Origin: Salsipaludibacter sp963812245
Lineage (GTDB): Bacteria; Actinomycetota; Nitriliruptoria; Nitriliruptorales; Nitriliruptoraceae
Direction of reading: 5' to 3'
Assembly (NCBI GenBank): GCA_963812245.1
Contig: CAWEUK010000002.1
Span: 558,001 to 622,000, forward strand
DNA length: 64,000 nucleotides
Positions 26,046 to 34,732 of this stretch are shown here, piece after piece. Under the pieces are notes generated by a model. It was not told where the DNA came from and made no database searches. It worked only from the letters and a program-made list of their open reading frames with translations. A program made the translations under genes and the position numbers. How positions within the stretch are numbered: the first letter of the stretch is position 1; every line of letters begins with the position of its first letter.

Positions 26046-26878
26046 TCGGCCCGGCCATGGGCGACCTGGTGGGCGCGTTCGACGTGGTGGCGGTGGCCTC
26101 GCCGGTCGTGGTGGTGGCCCAGGCCGTGGGGGACCAGGCCCAACAGGCCATCCTTGACGCCAACTTCCTGGTGGCGGCAGTGGTGGCCGCCGTGGCGGGC
26201 GTGGTGTCATTCGCAAGCCCGTGCGTGATCCCCCTGGTGCCGGGCTACCTGTCGTTCATGACCGGCCTGACCGGTGAGGACCTGGCCGACGCGACCCCGC
26301 GGCGGGTGTCGCGGGTCGTGGCCGGGTCGTCGTTGTTCGTGCTTGGGTTCGCGATCCCGTTCGTCCTGATCGGTTCGGCCATCGGGTTCCTCAACTTCCT
26401 CGTCCAGACCACCTGGGTGCAGGTCGCAATGGGGCTGTTCATCATCGCGATGGGCCTGCTGATGGCCTCGGGTCGACTGATGACCGAATGGCGCATCGCC
26501 GACACGGCGCCGCAGGGGGGCCTGGTGACGGCACCGATGCTGGGCTTCATCTTCGGCGTCGGGTGGGTGCCGTGCATCGGGCCGGCGCTGACGGCGATCC
26601 TGGCGTTGTCGACCGATGCGTCGGGTGGCAATGCCGTGCGGGGCGCAACCCTGGCCTTCGTGTACGCGCTGGGGCTGGGCGTCCCCTTCATCATCGTCGG
26701 GCTGTTGTTCGGGCGCGCCAGTCGCGCGCTGGACTTCCTGCGGACCCATGCGCGAGCCCTGCAGATCGTCGGGGGTGCGATGCTCGTGGTCGTGGGCATC
26801 GCCATGGCCACCGGTCTGTGGGACCAGTTCATCGTGTGGTTGCGGCCGCTCATCGGTGGGTTCGAACCACCCATCTGA
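26042..26878 (+). CDS. ccdA: cytochrome c biogenesis protein CcdA (DsbD transmembrane domain)
   Basis: A 278-residue polytopic protein that carries reducing equivalents across the membrane. SFASPCVIPLVPGYLSFMTG and GVGWVPCIGPALTAIL contain the two conserved cysteines, each next to proline, that exchange disulfides with thioredoxin inside and TlpA outside. About six to seven hydrophobic segments are visible. The GTG at 26042 overlaps the tlpA stop (GTGA) and adds a short N-terminal part before the first core helix. It stands before resB-ccsA, the usual actinobacterial order. Confidence 0.92.
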   Translation: MIGPAMGDLVGAFDVVAVASPVVVVAQAVGDQAQQAILDANFLVAAVVAAVAGVVSFASPCVIPLVPGYLSFMTGLTGEDLADATPRRVSRVVAGSSLFVLGFAIPFVLIGSAIGFLNFLVQTTWVQVAMGLFIIAMGLLMASGRLMTEWRIADTAPQGGLVTAPMLGFIFGVGWVPCIGPALTAILALSTDASGGNAVRGATLAFVYALGLGVPFIIVGLLFGRASRALDFLRTHARALQIVGGAMLVVVGIAMATGLWDQFIVWLRPLIGGFEPPI

Positions 26879-26966
26879 CCTGGTCGTCGCACCAACTCGC
26901 TCGGGTCGCCGATGCGTGCGTCGCTGCCGGGCACTGCTGCCGGGCAGGCCGATGTGCCACCAGCGA

Positions 26967-26972
26967 TACGCT
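26967..26972 (+). promoter_or_regulatory. -10 box of a probable leaderless resB promoter
   Basis: TACGCT is followed by seven bases and the GTG at 26980, the same geometry as at hemL. Confidence 0.5.
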
Positions 26973-26979
26973 GCGGGGC

Positions 26980-28720
26980 GTGACCAAGGTCGACAGCGCT
27001 CCTCCTCCCCAGGCGAATCCACCGGTTCGCCGCGGGCCCCGCAGGCCCACGGGCCCGTGGTCGTTCGTCGTGGCGTCGGCGCGGATGGGCTGGCGCTGGT
27101 TGACGCGCATGAAGACCGCGCTGATCATCCTGGGGATCCTTGGCGTCATCACGTTGTTGGCCACCCTGGTGCCCCAGGAACCCAACGTCGCCGCCACCGT
27201 CGCGGACTGGCGGACCGGCGAGGCCGGGCCGGGGGTCGTGGTGTCGCAGGTCATCGACCTGTTCGGGCTCTACGACGCCTACGGATCGCCGCTGTTCCTG
27301 GCCCTGCTGCTGTTGCTGTTCCTGTCGCTCACGGCGTGCCTGATCCCGCGCATCAGGGCATTCGTGCGACTGGTCCGGCGCGGTCGGCCGCCGCTGAGCC
27401 GTCATCTCGCCAGCCATCCCCACCACGTGACGATGCACACCGAACGCGACGCCGACGAGGTCCGGGCCGATGTCACCGCCCTGCTGACACGTCGCCGGTG
27501 GCGCCTGCGCGCTTCGACTCCTGACGGGCTGGGCCACGACCAGGTGGCGGCCGAGAAGGGCATCATCGGACGCGAGGGCGGCTCGCTGGTCTTCCACCTG
27601 TCCTTCTACCTCCTGCTCGTGGGCATCGTCGCTGGCCAACTGCTTGCAGTTCGTGGGCCAGGTCGGCGTCATCGAGGGCCAGTCGGTTGCCGACACCCCG
27701 GCCGCCTACTGGAACGTCGAGGCGGGCCGCTGGTTCGGATTCGACGACCACCGCGGCTTCAACCTCCAACTCGACGAGTTCCGGGTCGACTGGGTGCGCA
27801 GCCTGGAGTTCGCGGGTCAGCCGTCGCTGTTCGAGGCCGACGTGACCGTCACCCAGGAGGATGGCTCGGTCCGCAGCGACACGATCGCCGGCAACGTGCC
27901 GATGGTGGTCGACGACTTCAAGATCCACCTCCTGGACTGGGGGTATGCGCCAGTCCTGGAGGTGGCGGTGGATGGCGAGGTGGTCTGGGAGGGCACGCAG
28001 GCGGCCCAGGGAACCAGCCAGGGCTTCTTCCGAACCGCCATCAAGGTGCCCGCGTCGGAGCCCGACATCGGGTTCCAGGTCGGCGTGTATCCCTACGCCC
28101 CGGACAACGACGAGGGTGTGCCCAACTTCACCGGCGCCCCTTGGCCCGATGCCCCCGTGGCGGTCGTGGCGATGTACGAGGGCGACCTGGCCCTGACCTC
28201 GGCGCAGAACGTCAACATCCTCGAGACCGAGGGGATGGAGTTGGCCGCGACTGCGTTCGTGCGACTGGGCGAGACGGTCGAGGTGGCCGACGGCGTGGAG
28301 GTGTCCTTCCCCGAACTGCGGACCTGGGCCGGGTTCCAGGTGTCGTACCGGCCCACCGTGCCGTTGCTGCTTGGCGGTGCGCTGCTGTTGCTGCTGGGGC
28401 TGATCCCGGCTCTCTACGCCTATCGGCGGCGCCTGTGGGTCGAGGTCGTGGACGGTGAGCACGGCGGTACCCTCGTCACCGTGGCGGGTCGGACCTTCCA
28501 ACGGGCTGATGCCTTCGCCGGTGAGTTCGCGGACGTGGCCGGTCGCATCGCAGAACTGGCAGGTGCCTCGCCGGACGCAGATCCGCCACGCGAGCACGAC
28601 TCGGGTGCCGCCGACGACACAGGATCGATGGCCGACGTTGTTCGATCGACCGCCACTGCAGGCGCGTCGACCACTCGGCCCGACGCCCAGCAGACCGCGA
28701 CCGACACGACGTTGTCGTGA
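26980..28720 (+). CDS. resB: cytochrome c biogenesis protein ResB, frameshifted
   Basis: About 579 residues when joined. The N-terminal half has the ResB layout: WRWLTRMKTALIILGILGVI, then PLFLALLLLLFLSLTACLIP with RIRAF after the second helix, and EKGIIGREGGSLVFHLSFYL before the third. The frame breaks near 27648. Removing one base gives AGQLLAFVGQVGVIEGQS, which continues into the large exposed domain, a final membrane segment (LLLGGALLLLLGLIPALYAY) and a cytoplasmic Ala/Thr-rich tail. ResB with CcsA forms the system II heme-cytochrome c ligase, needed for the diheme cytochrome at 23408. Total 1741 nt, one base over. Confidence 0.87.
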
Positions 28721-28735
28721 CGTGAGGAGCCACTG

Positions 28736-29974
28736 GTGAACCCCGAGCTCGCGGACCTTTCCCGCACCCTGTTCTCCCCGGTGGCACTGGGACTGTTCCT
28801 GGTGGCGATGGTGGGCTACCTGTACGCCATGGCCGTGACCCGGGTGGCCGTGGCTGCTCCGTCGTCGGCTGACGGCAGTGGGTCCGCCGTGGGGGCGGCG
28901 CCGGCATCGTCAGGTCGCACCGCCCTGCGCATCGCCACGGTGGCGGCCGTGCTGGGGGCGATCGTGCTGGCGGCCCACATCGTCGTGCGCGGCATGGCCG
29001 CAGGTCGCATGCCGTTGGGCAACATGTTCGAGTTCTCCACCATCATGGCGCTGACGATCGTCGTGTCCGGACTGGTCGTGTTCCAGTGGCGGCTGGATCG
29101 CCCCGAGGTCATGGGCTTCCTGTTGCTGGGCACGGTGTTGACGATGGGGGCGGCGCTGCTGGTGTACTCCGAGCCGGGCCCGCTGATGCCGATCCTGTCG
29201 ACTGCATGGCGCGCCATCCACGTGTCCGCGATCGTGTTCGCAGCCGGCCTGTTCACGGTGTCGTTCGTGTTCGCGAGCCTGTACCTCCTGCGCGACACCG
29301 CCGAACGCCATCTCCAGTCGTCGCTGCCGGGTGGCAGCGTCGGTGCTGCCCGAGCAGTCGACCTCGGCGACGTGGACGACGGCCTGGGCACGGTGCCGCA
29401 GCGCCAGTCACCCGACGATGACCTGGGCATCCTGGACGCTGCCGACATCGATGGTCTCGAGCACGAGGTCAACGCCGACCATCGCAGCCGCATGCGGGCC
29501 GCGATCAACCCGTGGCGCCTGGCTGCCGGCACGTTCGCCGGCACCTCGGCCGTCGCGTGGGTGTTCTGGGTGACCGATGGCCCCGCGCGCTTCCTGTCGG
29601 TGACCGTGACGATGGTGGCGGCCAGCCTGGTGGCCAGGTGGTTCGTGCCGTACCTGCCCTCGGCCGCGACGCTGGACGCGATGGCATACCGCACGATTGC
29701 GTTCGCCTTCCCGATCTGGACCTTCGCGGTGATCTCGGGTGCGATCTGGGCCGAGCAGTCCTGGGGTCGCTACTGGGGCTGGGACCCCAAGGAGACCTCG
29801 GCCTTCCTGACGTGGGTCGCCTATGCCGGGTACCTGCATGCCCGAGCCACGCGGGGCATGAAGGGTCGCAACGCCGGATGGCTCGCCATCCTCGCCTTCG
29901 CCGTGCTGATGTTCACCTACTTCGGCGTGAACCTGGTCGTCACTGGTCTGCACTCCTATGCCGGCCCGATCTGA
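28736..29974 (+). CDS. ccsA: cytochrome c biogenesis protein CcsA/ResC
   Basis: A 412-residue polytopic heme-handling protein. The tryptophan-rich WWD-type motif is seen as EQSWGRYWGWDPKETSAF. Candidate axial histidines lie in RAIHVSAI and in the last helix region (GLHSY). About eight membrane segments are visible, with a ~70-residue acidic hydrophilic insert (about 195-265) that is longer than in most family members. A GAGGAG ribosome-binding site precedes the GTG. It pairs with ResB to attach heme to apocytochromes c. Its stop overlaps the ATG of the next gene (TGATG). Confidence 0.92.
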   Translation: MNPELADLSRTLFSPVALGLFLVAMVGYLYAMAVTRVAVAAPSSADGSGSAVGAAPASSGRTALRIATVAAVLGAIVLAAHIVVRGMAAGRMPLGNMFEFSTIMALTIVVSGLVVFQWRLDRPEVMGFLLLGTVLTMGAALLVYSEPGPLMPILSTAWRAIHVSAIVFAAGLFTVSFVFASLYLLRDTAERHLQSSLPGGSVGAARAVDLGDVDDGLGTVPQRQSPDDDLGILDAADIDGLEHEVNADHRSRMRAAINPWRLAAGTFAGTSAVAWVFWVTDGPARFLSVTVTMVAASLVARWFVPYLPSAATLDAMAYRTIAFAFPIWTFAVISGAIWAEQSWGRYWGWDPKETSAFLTWVAYAGYLHARATRGMKGRNAGWLAILAFAVLMFTYFGVNLVVTGLHSYAGPI

Positions 29975-30348
29975 TGGCGATCAGGCGCAGGCGCCCCGGT
30001 GTCACTGCTCGTGCAGTGCTGCCGGTGGCGGACCTCGCACGTGCCGAAGCCTTCCACGTGGCACTGGGCTTCGACGTGGAGCGACACGACGACCGGTACG
30101 CCTGGGTCAGGTTCGAGGGTGACGAGATCTACCACCTGGCCGTCGTCGATGACCTGGACGTCGAGTCCAACGCCGCAGCGGTGTTCCTGTTCGTCCGCGA
30201 CCTGTCGGCATGGCACGACCGCGCCAGTGCGGCGGCGGGCGACGCTGGCACCGACGTGACTGCCATCACCGAGCAGCCGTGGGGCATGCGTGAGTTCGTC
30301 GTGCACGATCCGGCGAGCAATCGTGTCCGGCTGGGCTGGTTCACCTGA
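29974..30348 (+). CDS. VOC-superfamily (glyoxalase/bleomycin resistance-like) protein
   Basis: A 124-residue single-module VOC protein. ARAVLPVADLARAEAFHVAL is the first beta-alpha unit and AVVDDLDVESNAAAVFLFV the central strand. WGMREFVVHDPASNRVRLGW is the typical last strand with its Asp/Pro turn. It could be a dioxygenase, isomerase or resistance protein; metal ligands are incomplete, so ligand binding only is possible. The ATG shares a base with the ccsA stop, but its role in cytochrome biogenesis is not obvious. Confidence 0.75.
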   Translation: MAIRRRRPGVTARAVLPVADLARAEAFHVALGFDVERHDDRYAWVRFEGDEIYHLAVVDDLDVESNAAAVFLFVRDLSAWHDRASAAAGDAGTDVTAITEQPWGMREFVVHDPASNRVRLGWFT

Positions 30349-30399
30349 TCGTCACCCGCGGGACCTGCGCACCACCCCGTCATCCGGATGCCGTGGCGG

Positions 30400-30505
30400 C
30401 CCGGCAGGACGACTGCGTGCCCATCGCCCGGCAGGACGACTCCTGCCCATCGCCCGCAGGACGACTGCCTGCCCATCGCCCGTCAGGCCGACTGCCTGCC
30501 CATCG
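30400..30505. repeat. four tandem 26-27-bp units reaching into the LLM gene 3' end
   Basis: Units at 30400-30426, 30427-30452, 30453-30478 and 30479-30505 share ccc-g-gcaggacgact followed by gcccatcg. The last unit contains the stop codon and final codons (MGRQSA) of the LLM gene on the minus strand. The other three look like copies of that gene end without the stop. Confidence 0.75.
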
Positions 30506-31460
30506 CGGCGACCGTCGCCATCGTGTCGATGTCCACCAGTGCCAGGTCGTGGTCGGGCGCCGGGTAGCAGCTGACCAGGTCGACCCCGGCGTCGCCCACG
30601 GCACGCAGGTGGGTGATGGCGTCGTCGGGGTTGCCGACCGGTCCCAGCTGTGTCCACCAGTCGGCCGGTGCCGTGGCCAGGGCGTCGGGACCACCATCGA
30701 CCCAGCGGTCGAGCAGGTCGTCGTGGAAGGGCAGTGCGGTGATGCCGGGTGTCGGGTGGTCGAGGAGGTCGCCCAGCCACGGCGCCAGCAGTTGGCGTGC
30801 CCGCGCGGCCCCGCCATCGTCGTCGGCGAGCACACACCACGGGGCATAGGCCACGACCTCGAAATCGTCCTGGTTGCCCGCCTGCTCCAGCGCTGCCCGC
30901 ACCACCGTGGGACTGGCCGGTTCCGCCAGCACCAGTCCGTCTGCGACCTCACCCATTGCTGCCAGGGACGCGGGGCCGCGCACCCCTGCCAGCACGCGCG
31001 GTCGTGGCCTGGGTGGGTGCTCGAGTCGAACGGCATCGAGCACCACGCCATGGCGGTCCATGGTCACCTCGTTGCCGTCGAGCAGGTCGACCACGGCCGA
31101 GACCACGGCCGCGAGGGTCCCGACAGGGTGGCGTGGCCGCACGCCCATCTGGCCCATCCACTCCTGGACGCCGTGGCCGATGCCGGCGGTGAAGCGGCCG
31201 GGCGCGAGGTTGGCGAGGGTGGCGATCTCCATGGCCGTGACCGCAGCCGTGCGGGCGACCGCGGGCATGATCCCGATCCCGACGTGCAGGTTCGTCGATG
31301 CGAGGATGGCAGCGGCCAGGGTCGGGCCGGTGGTGAAGAAGCAGTCCTCGATGACCCACACGTCGGTCAGTCCGGCCGCTTCCGCCCGACGTGCCTGTTC
31401 GAGGACCTGCGTGGGTGTTGCGGTGCGGTGGATGGTCAGGCCGAGGCGGGGCAAGGTCAC
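30483..31460 (-). CDS. LLM-class (luciferase-like) flavin-dependent oxidoreductase
   Basis: A 325-residue TIM-barrel oxidoreductase of the bacterial luciferase/F420 family. LGLTIHRTATPTQVLEQARR begins the barrel, TDVWVIEDCFF and NLHVGIGIMPA follow. RFTAGIGHGVQEWMGQMGV is the typical flavin/F420-binding segment. The second half (VLAGVRGPASLAAMGEVADG) also fits. Relatives use F420 or FMN to oxidise alcohols or reduce imines; which cofactor cannot be decided here. GTG 31460 overlaps the menE stop (GTGA), so it is cotranscribed with menE, perhaps only by chance. Its 3' end lies in a tandem repeat. Confidence 0.85.
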   Translation of the reverse strand: MTLPRLGLTIHRTATPTQVLEQARRAEAAGLTDVWVIEDCFFTTGPTLAAAILASTNLHVGIGIMPAVARTAAVTAMEIATLANLAPGRFTAGIGHGVQEWMGQMGVRPRHPVGTLAAVVSAVVDLLDGNEVTMDRHGVVLDAVRLEHPPRPRPRVLAGVRGPASLAAMGEVADGLVLAEPASPTVVRAALEQAGNQDDFEVVAYAPWCVLADDDGGAARARQLLAPWLGDLLDHPTPGITALPFHDDLLDRWVDGGPDALATAPADWWTQLGPVGNPDDAITHLRAVGDAGVDLVSCYPAPDHDLALVDIDTMATVAAMGRQSA

Positions 31461-32660
31461 GGCTGCTCCTGGCGGTCGTGGATGTGGCTGGCGACCCTGG
31501 CGGCGAGGTCATGGCGAGCGACCTTGCCCAAGGACGTGAGGGGCAGGTGGTCGACGACGATGAAGGTGCGGGGGGCAGCCGGGGCACCCAGCGCGGTCCG
31601 GACGGCCGTGCGCAGGGCGGCGGCCAGGTCGGGTTCCAGCGGACCGGGCACGGCGCGTGTGCTCGGGGTGCGCAGGACCACGGCGGCCACCAGGCGCTGG
31701 CCCCACTCCGGGTCGTCGACGCCGACGACGCCAGCGCCGGCGATCGCCGGATGGTCGGTCAGCACGACCTCGACGCTGGCGGGGTTCACGTTCACGCCGC
31801 CGGTGATGACCATGTCGTCGGCGCGGCCGACGACCGACACGATCCCGTCGTCGACTGCGCCCAGGTCGTTGGTCCACAGCCATCCCTCGGCGTCGGTGAT
31901 CGGCCGCAGGCCGTCCGGGGTCAGGCGACCGCTGGCCAGGGTCGGGCCACGCACGCCAAGCAGGCCGTCACGGACCGCCACCTGCTGTGCGGGGGAACGG
32001 CACGCCGTCGTAGACGCAGCCACCGGCGGTCTCGGTGAGCCCGTAGGAACGCGTGATGCCGCCGACGTGGGCGGCGGCATCGGTGAGCAGGCCAGGGGCG
32101 ATGGCGCCACCGCCGAGCAGGACCCGGGCGCGCAGCGACTGACCGGCGTCGACCAGGCGACGAAGTTGCGTCGGGACCAGCGAGATGGCCGTGACTCCGG
32201 CGGCGTCCATGGCAGCGGGATCCAGCCCGACCTGGATCACCGGCGGTCGATCAAGCAGGCGCGATCGCCACAGGATCGACTGGCCGGCGACATGGTGCAA
32301 CGGCAGGACCAGTCCCCAGCGATCACCGTCACCGATGCCCAGGTGGGCATGCGCACCTCGACCGGACGCATCCAGGGCGCTGCGGGACAGGCACACGACC
32401 TTGGGTGGGCCGGTGGTGCCCGACGAGGACACGATGGCGGCCGTGTCGTCGGGTACCGGCAGGTCGAGGTCGATCTGGCCGCGCTCGGCCAGTCGTCGTG
32501 CGGCATCGTCCGGGACGACGCCACCACCGATCGTGGCGATGCGATCGGGTTCGGCGGCGTGGTCGATGACCCATGCGGCGCCGTCGTCGTCCCAGACCGC
32601 AGTGATGGCGGCGGCCAGTTCACTGCGCTGCGCCATCTGCAGCAACGTCACATGGGTCAT
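31457..32660 (-). CDS. menE: o-succinylbenzoate-CoA ligase, frameshifted
   Basis: Activates o-succinylbenzoate to its CoA ester in menaquinone synthesis. AAIVSSSGTTGPPKVVCLS is the ATP loop, LPLHHVAGQ and SYGLTETAGGCVYDG the A5 region. After a shift, NDLGAVDDGIVSVVGRADDM, VITGGVNVNP and TSLGKVARHDL give the hinge and C-terminal lysine motifs. The frame breaks in a run of five G (31991-31995 on the plus strand); with four, the protein reads VPFPAQQVAVRDG. The span is 1204 nt (one over), ~400 residues, normal for actinobacterial MenE. Divergent menA and nearby menC/menD fix the pathway. Confidence 0.85.
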
Positions 32661-32793
32661 GGCCGGGACGCTCGTTGGTCGTGATGGGCACGACGGTCCC
32701 ACACCCCGCCGCTGGGAAAGGTTCGCTGCGTCGTCGCGGTCACCGTGGACGATCCTGTCGTTGCGTCGGGATCGTAGTGCTCGGGCACCCGCG

Positions 32794-32799
32794 TACCTT
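32794..32799 (+). promoter_or_regulatory. -10 box of a probable leaderless menA promoter
   Basis: TACCTT lies eight bases before the menA ATG at 32808, too close for a normal leader. The GGGGG between them could instead act as a Shine-Dalgarno site. Confidence 0.4.
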
Positions 32800-32807
32800 T
32801 GGGGGCC

Positions 32808-33752
32808 ATGGACACCACCACGTCGACAGCCAGCGTCCGCCAGGCATGGATCGAGGCCATCCGCCCTCGCACCCTGCCTGCCGCGGTGGCGCCGGTGATG
32901 GTGGGAACGGCGGCGTCGGAGACGGCCCTGGCGTGGTCGCGCGGCGAGGGCCCGTCGCCCTCAATGGTGCGTTTCGCCCTGGCTGGGTTGGTGGCGCTGC
33001 TGCTGCAGGTGGCGGTCAACTTCGCCAACGACTACTTCGACGGGGTGGGTGGCATCGACACCGTCGATCGGGTCGGTCCACTGCGCGGGGTCGGATCCGG
33101 CCTGATCACGCCCGCGACGATGAAGCGCGCGATGACGGTCACGCTGGCGGCTGCCGGGGTCGTGGGACTCGTCCTGGCTGCCCTGGCAGGCTGGGAACTG
33201 CTGCTCGTCGGCGTGCTCGCGCTGCTCGCGACGCTTGGCTATTCGGGTGGTCCGCGACCCTATGCGTCGGTTGGGCTGGGCGAGGTCATGGTGTTCGTGT
33301 TCTTCGGCGTCGTGGCGACTGCCGGGTCGGCGTATGTCCAGGACGGGTCGCTGTCGGCGTTGCCGCTGGTGCTGTCGGTGGCGATGGGCCTGTTCGCGAC
33401 CGCCATGCTGGTCGTCAACAACCTGCGCGACATCCCGACCGACCAGGCGGTTGGCAAGGTCACGCTGGCGGTGCGACTGGGCGACGCGCGCACCCGCACG
33501 CTGTGGCTGGCAATGGTCGTGGGCGCCTACCTGGTCGTCCTGGTCGCCGTGGCCATGACGTCGAATGCATGGCTGGGGTTGGCGTTCCTGTCGGTGATGA
33601 GGCTTGGCCCCGCGATCCCGCTGGTCCGTCATGCGCCACCCGGGCCACGACTGGTCGAGGCGCTCGGGTTGACCGGACAGGCCCAGTTGCTGTTCGCGGT
33701 GCTGTTGTCACTGGGCCTGCTGCTGGACGGTTGGCTGGGAGGTGGCGCGTGA
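32808..33752 (+). CDS. menA: 1,4-dihydroxy-2-naphthoate polyprenyltransferase
   Basis: A 314-residue UbiA-family integral membrane enzyme that joins dihydroxynaphthoate to a polyprenyl chain. The first aspartate-rich motif is NFANDYFDG (prenyl-diphosphate magnesium site) and the second NNLRDIPTDQAVGK. IRPRTLPAAVAPVMVG at the N-terminus is typical of MenA. About eight membrane segments are visible. It heads menA-menC-menD, overlapping menC by four bases (GTGA), and is divergent from menE. Confidence 0.94.
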   Translation: MDTTTSTASVRQAWIEAIRPRTLPAAVAPVMVGTAASETALAWSRGEGPSPSMVRFALAGLVALLLQVAVNFANDYFDGVGGIDTVDRVGPLRGVGSGLITPATMKRAMTVTLAAAGVVGLVLAALAGWELLLVGVLALLATLGYSGGPRPYASVGLGEVMVFVFFGVVATAGSAYVQDGSLSALPLVLSVAMGLFATAMLVVNNLRDIPTDQAVGKVTLAVRLGDARTRTLWLAMVVGAYLVVLVAVAMTSNAWLGLAFLSVMRLGPAIPLVRHAPPGPRLVEALGLTGQAQLLFAVLLSLGLLLDGWLGGGA

Positions 33753-34732
33753 TCGACCGACTGCAGCCCTTCACCGTGCCGCTGCGCACCCGCTTCCGCC
33801 GGGTCGAGCGACGCCACGGCGTCCTGTTGCACGGGGATGCCGGGTGGGGTGAGTTCGCCCCCTTCGACGAGTATCCCGCCGAGGTGACGGCCCGGTGGCT
33901 GGCAGCCGCGATGGCTGCCGCGGACGAGCCCTTTCCCGCCGCCGTTCGCAGCAGGATTCCCGTCAATTCGATCGTCCCGGCCGTGGATCCGGATCGGGCT
34001 GCGGCCATGGCGGTCGAGGCGGGCTGCGCCACCGTCAAGGTGAAGGTCGCGGAGCCTGGCCAGTCGCTGCGAGAGGATCTCGATCGCGTGGCCGCGATCC
34101 GCAACGCGATGGGACCGGGGGTCCGGATCCGGGTGGATGCCAACGCAGCGTGGGACGTCCCGACCGCGGTCGCCGCGATCGAGGCGTTGGACGCCTGGGA
34201 CCTCGAGTACGTCGAACAGCCGTGCGCGACGCTGGAGGAACTGGCCGACGTGCGTCGCCGCGTGGCCGTTCCGATCGCGGCCGACGAGTCGATCCGAACT
34301 GCCGACGATCCGGTGCGCGCCGCGGCGTCGGCTGCGGTGGACCTCATCGTGGTGAAGGTGGCACCGTTGGGTGGCGTGATGCGGGCGTTGGAGGTGGTCG
34401 CCGCGTCGGGGCTGCCCGCCGTGGTGTCGTCGGCCGTCGACACGTCGGTGGGCCTGTCCGCCGGGGTGGCCCTGGCTGCGGCGCTGCCTTCGCTGCCGTA
34501 TGCGTGTGGACTGGGCACCGGGTTGCTGCTGGCGGCGGATGTCACCGACCAGCCGCTGGTGCCCATCGATGGCGAGGTGACAGTGGGCCGCGTCGCGCCG
34601 ACACGGTCGCTGTTGGACACTGCCAGCCCACCGCCGGACGAAGCCGGGTGGCTGCTGCAGCGGCTTGCCGAGGCCCAGGCAGCCTTGTCGGAATCGGCCG
34701 TCGGGTCGGGGTCGGAGGGTGGCCATGGCTGA
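33749..34732 (+). CDS. menC: o-succinylbenzoate synthase
   Basis: A 327-residue enolase-superfamily enzyme dehydrating SHCHC to o-succinylbenzoate. ATVKVKVAE gives the KxK acid/base pair. RVDANAAWD, EYVEQP and AADESI give the Asp, Glu and Asp magnesium ligands, and LIVVKVAPLGG the second catalytic lysine. The GTG start overlaps the menA stop. The last eight bases overlap menD, so translation of menA, menC and menD is coupled. Confidence 0.92.
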   Translation: MIDRLQPFTVPLRTRFRRVERRHGVLLHGDAGWGEFAPFDEYPAEVTARWLAAAMAAADEPFPAAVRSRIPVNSIVPAVDPDRAAAMAVEAGCATVKVKVAEPGQSLREDLDRVAAIRNAMGPGVRIRVDANAAWDVPTAVAAIEALDAWDLEYVEQPCATLEELADVRRRVAVPIAADESIRTADDPVRAAASAAVDLIVVKVAPLGGVMRALEVVAASGLPAVVSSAVDTSVGLSAGVALAAALPSLPYACGLGTGLLLAADVTDQPLVPIDGEVTVGRVAPTRSLLDTASPPPDEAGWLLQRLAEAQAALSESAVGSGSEGGHG

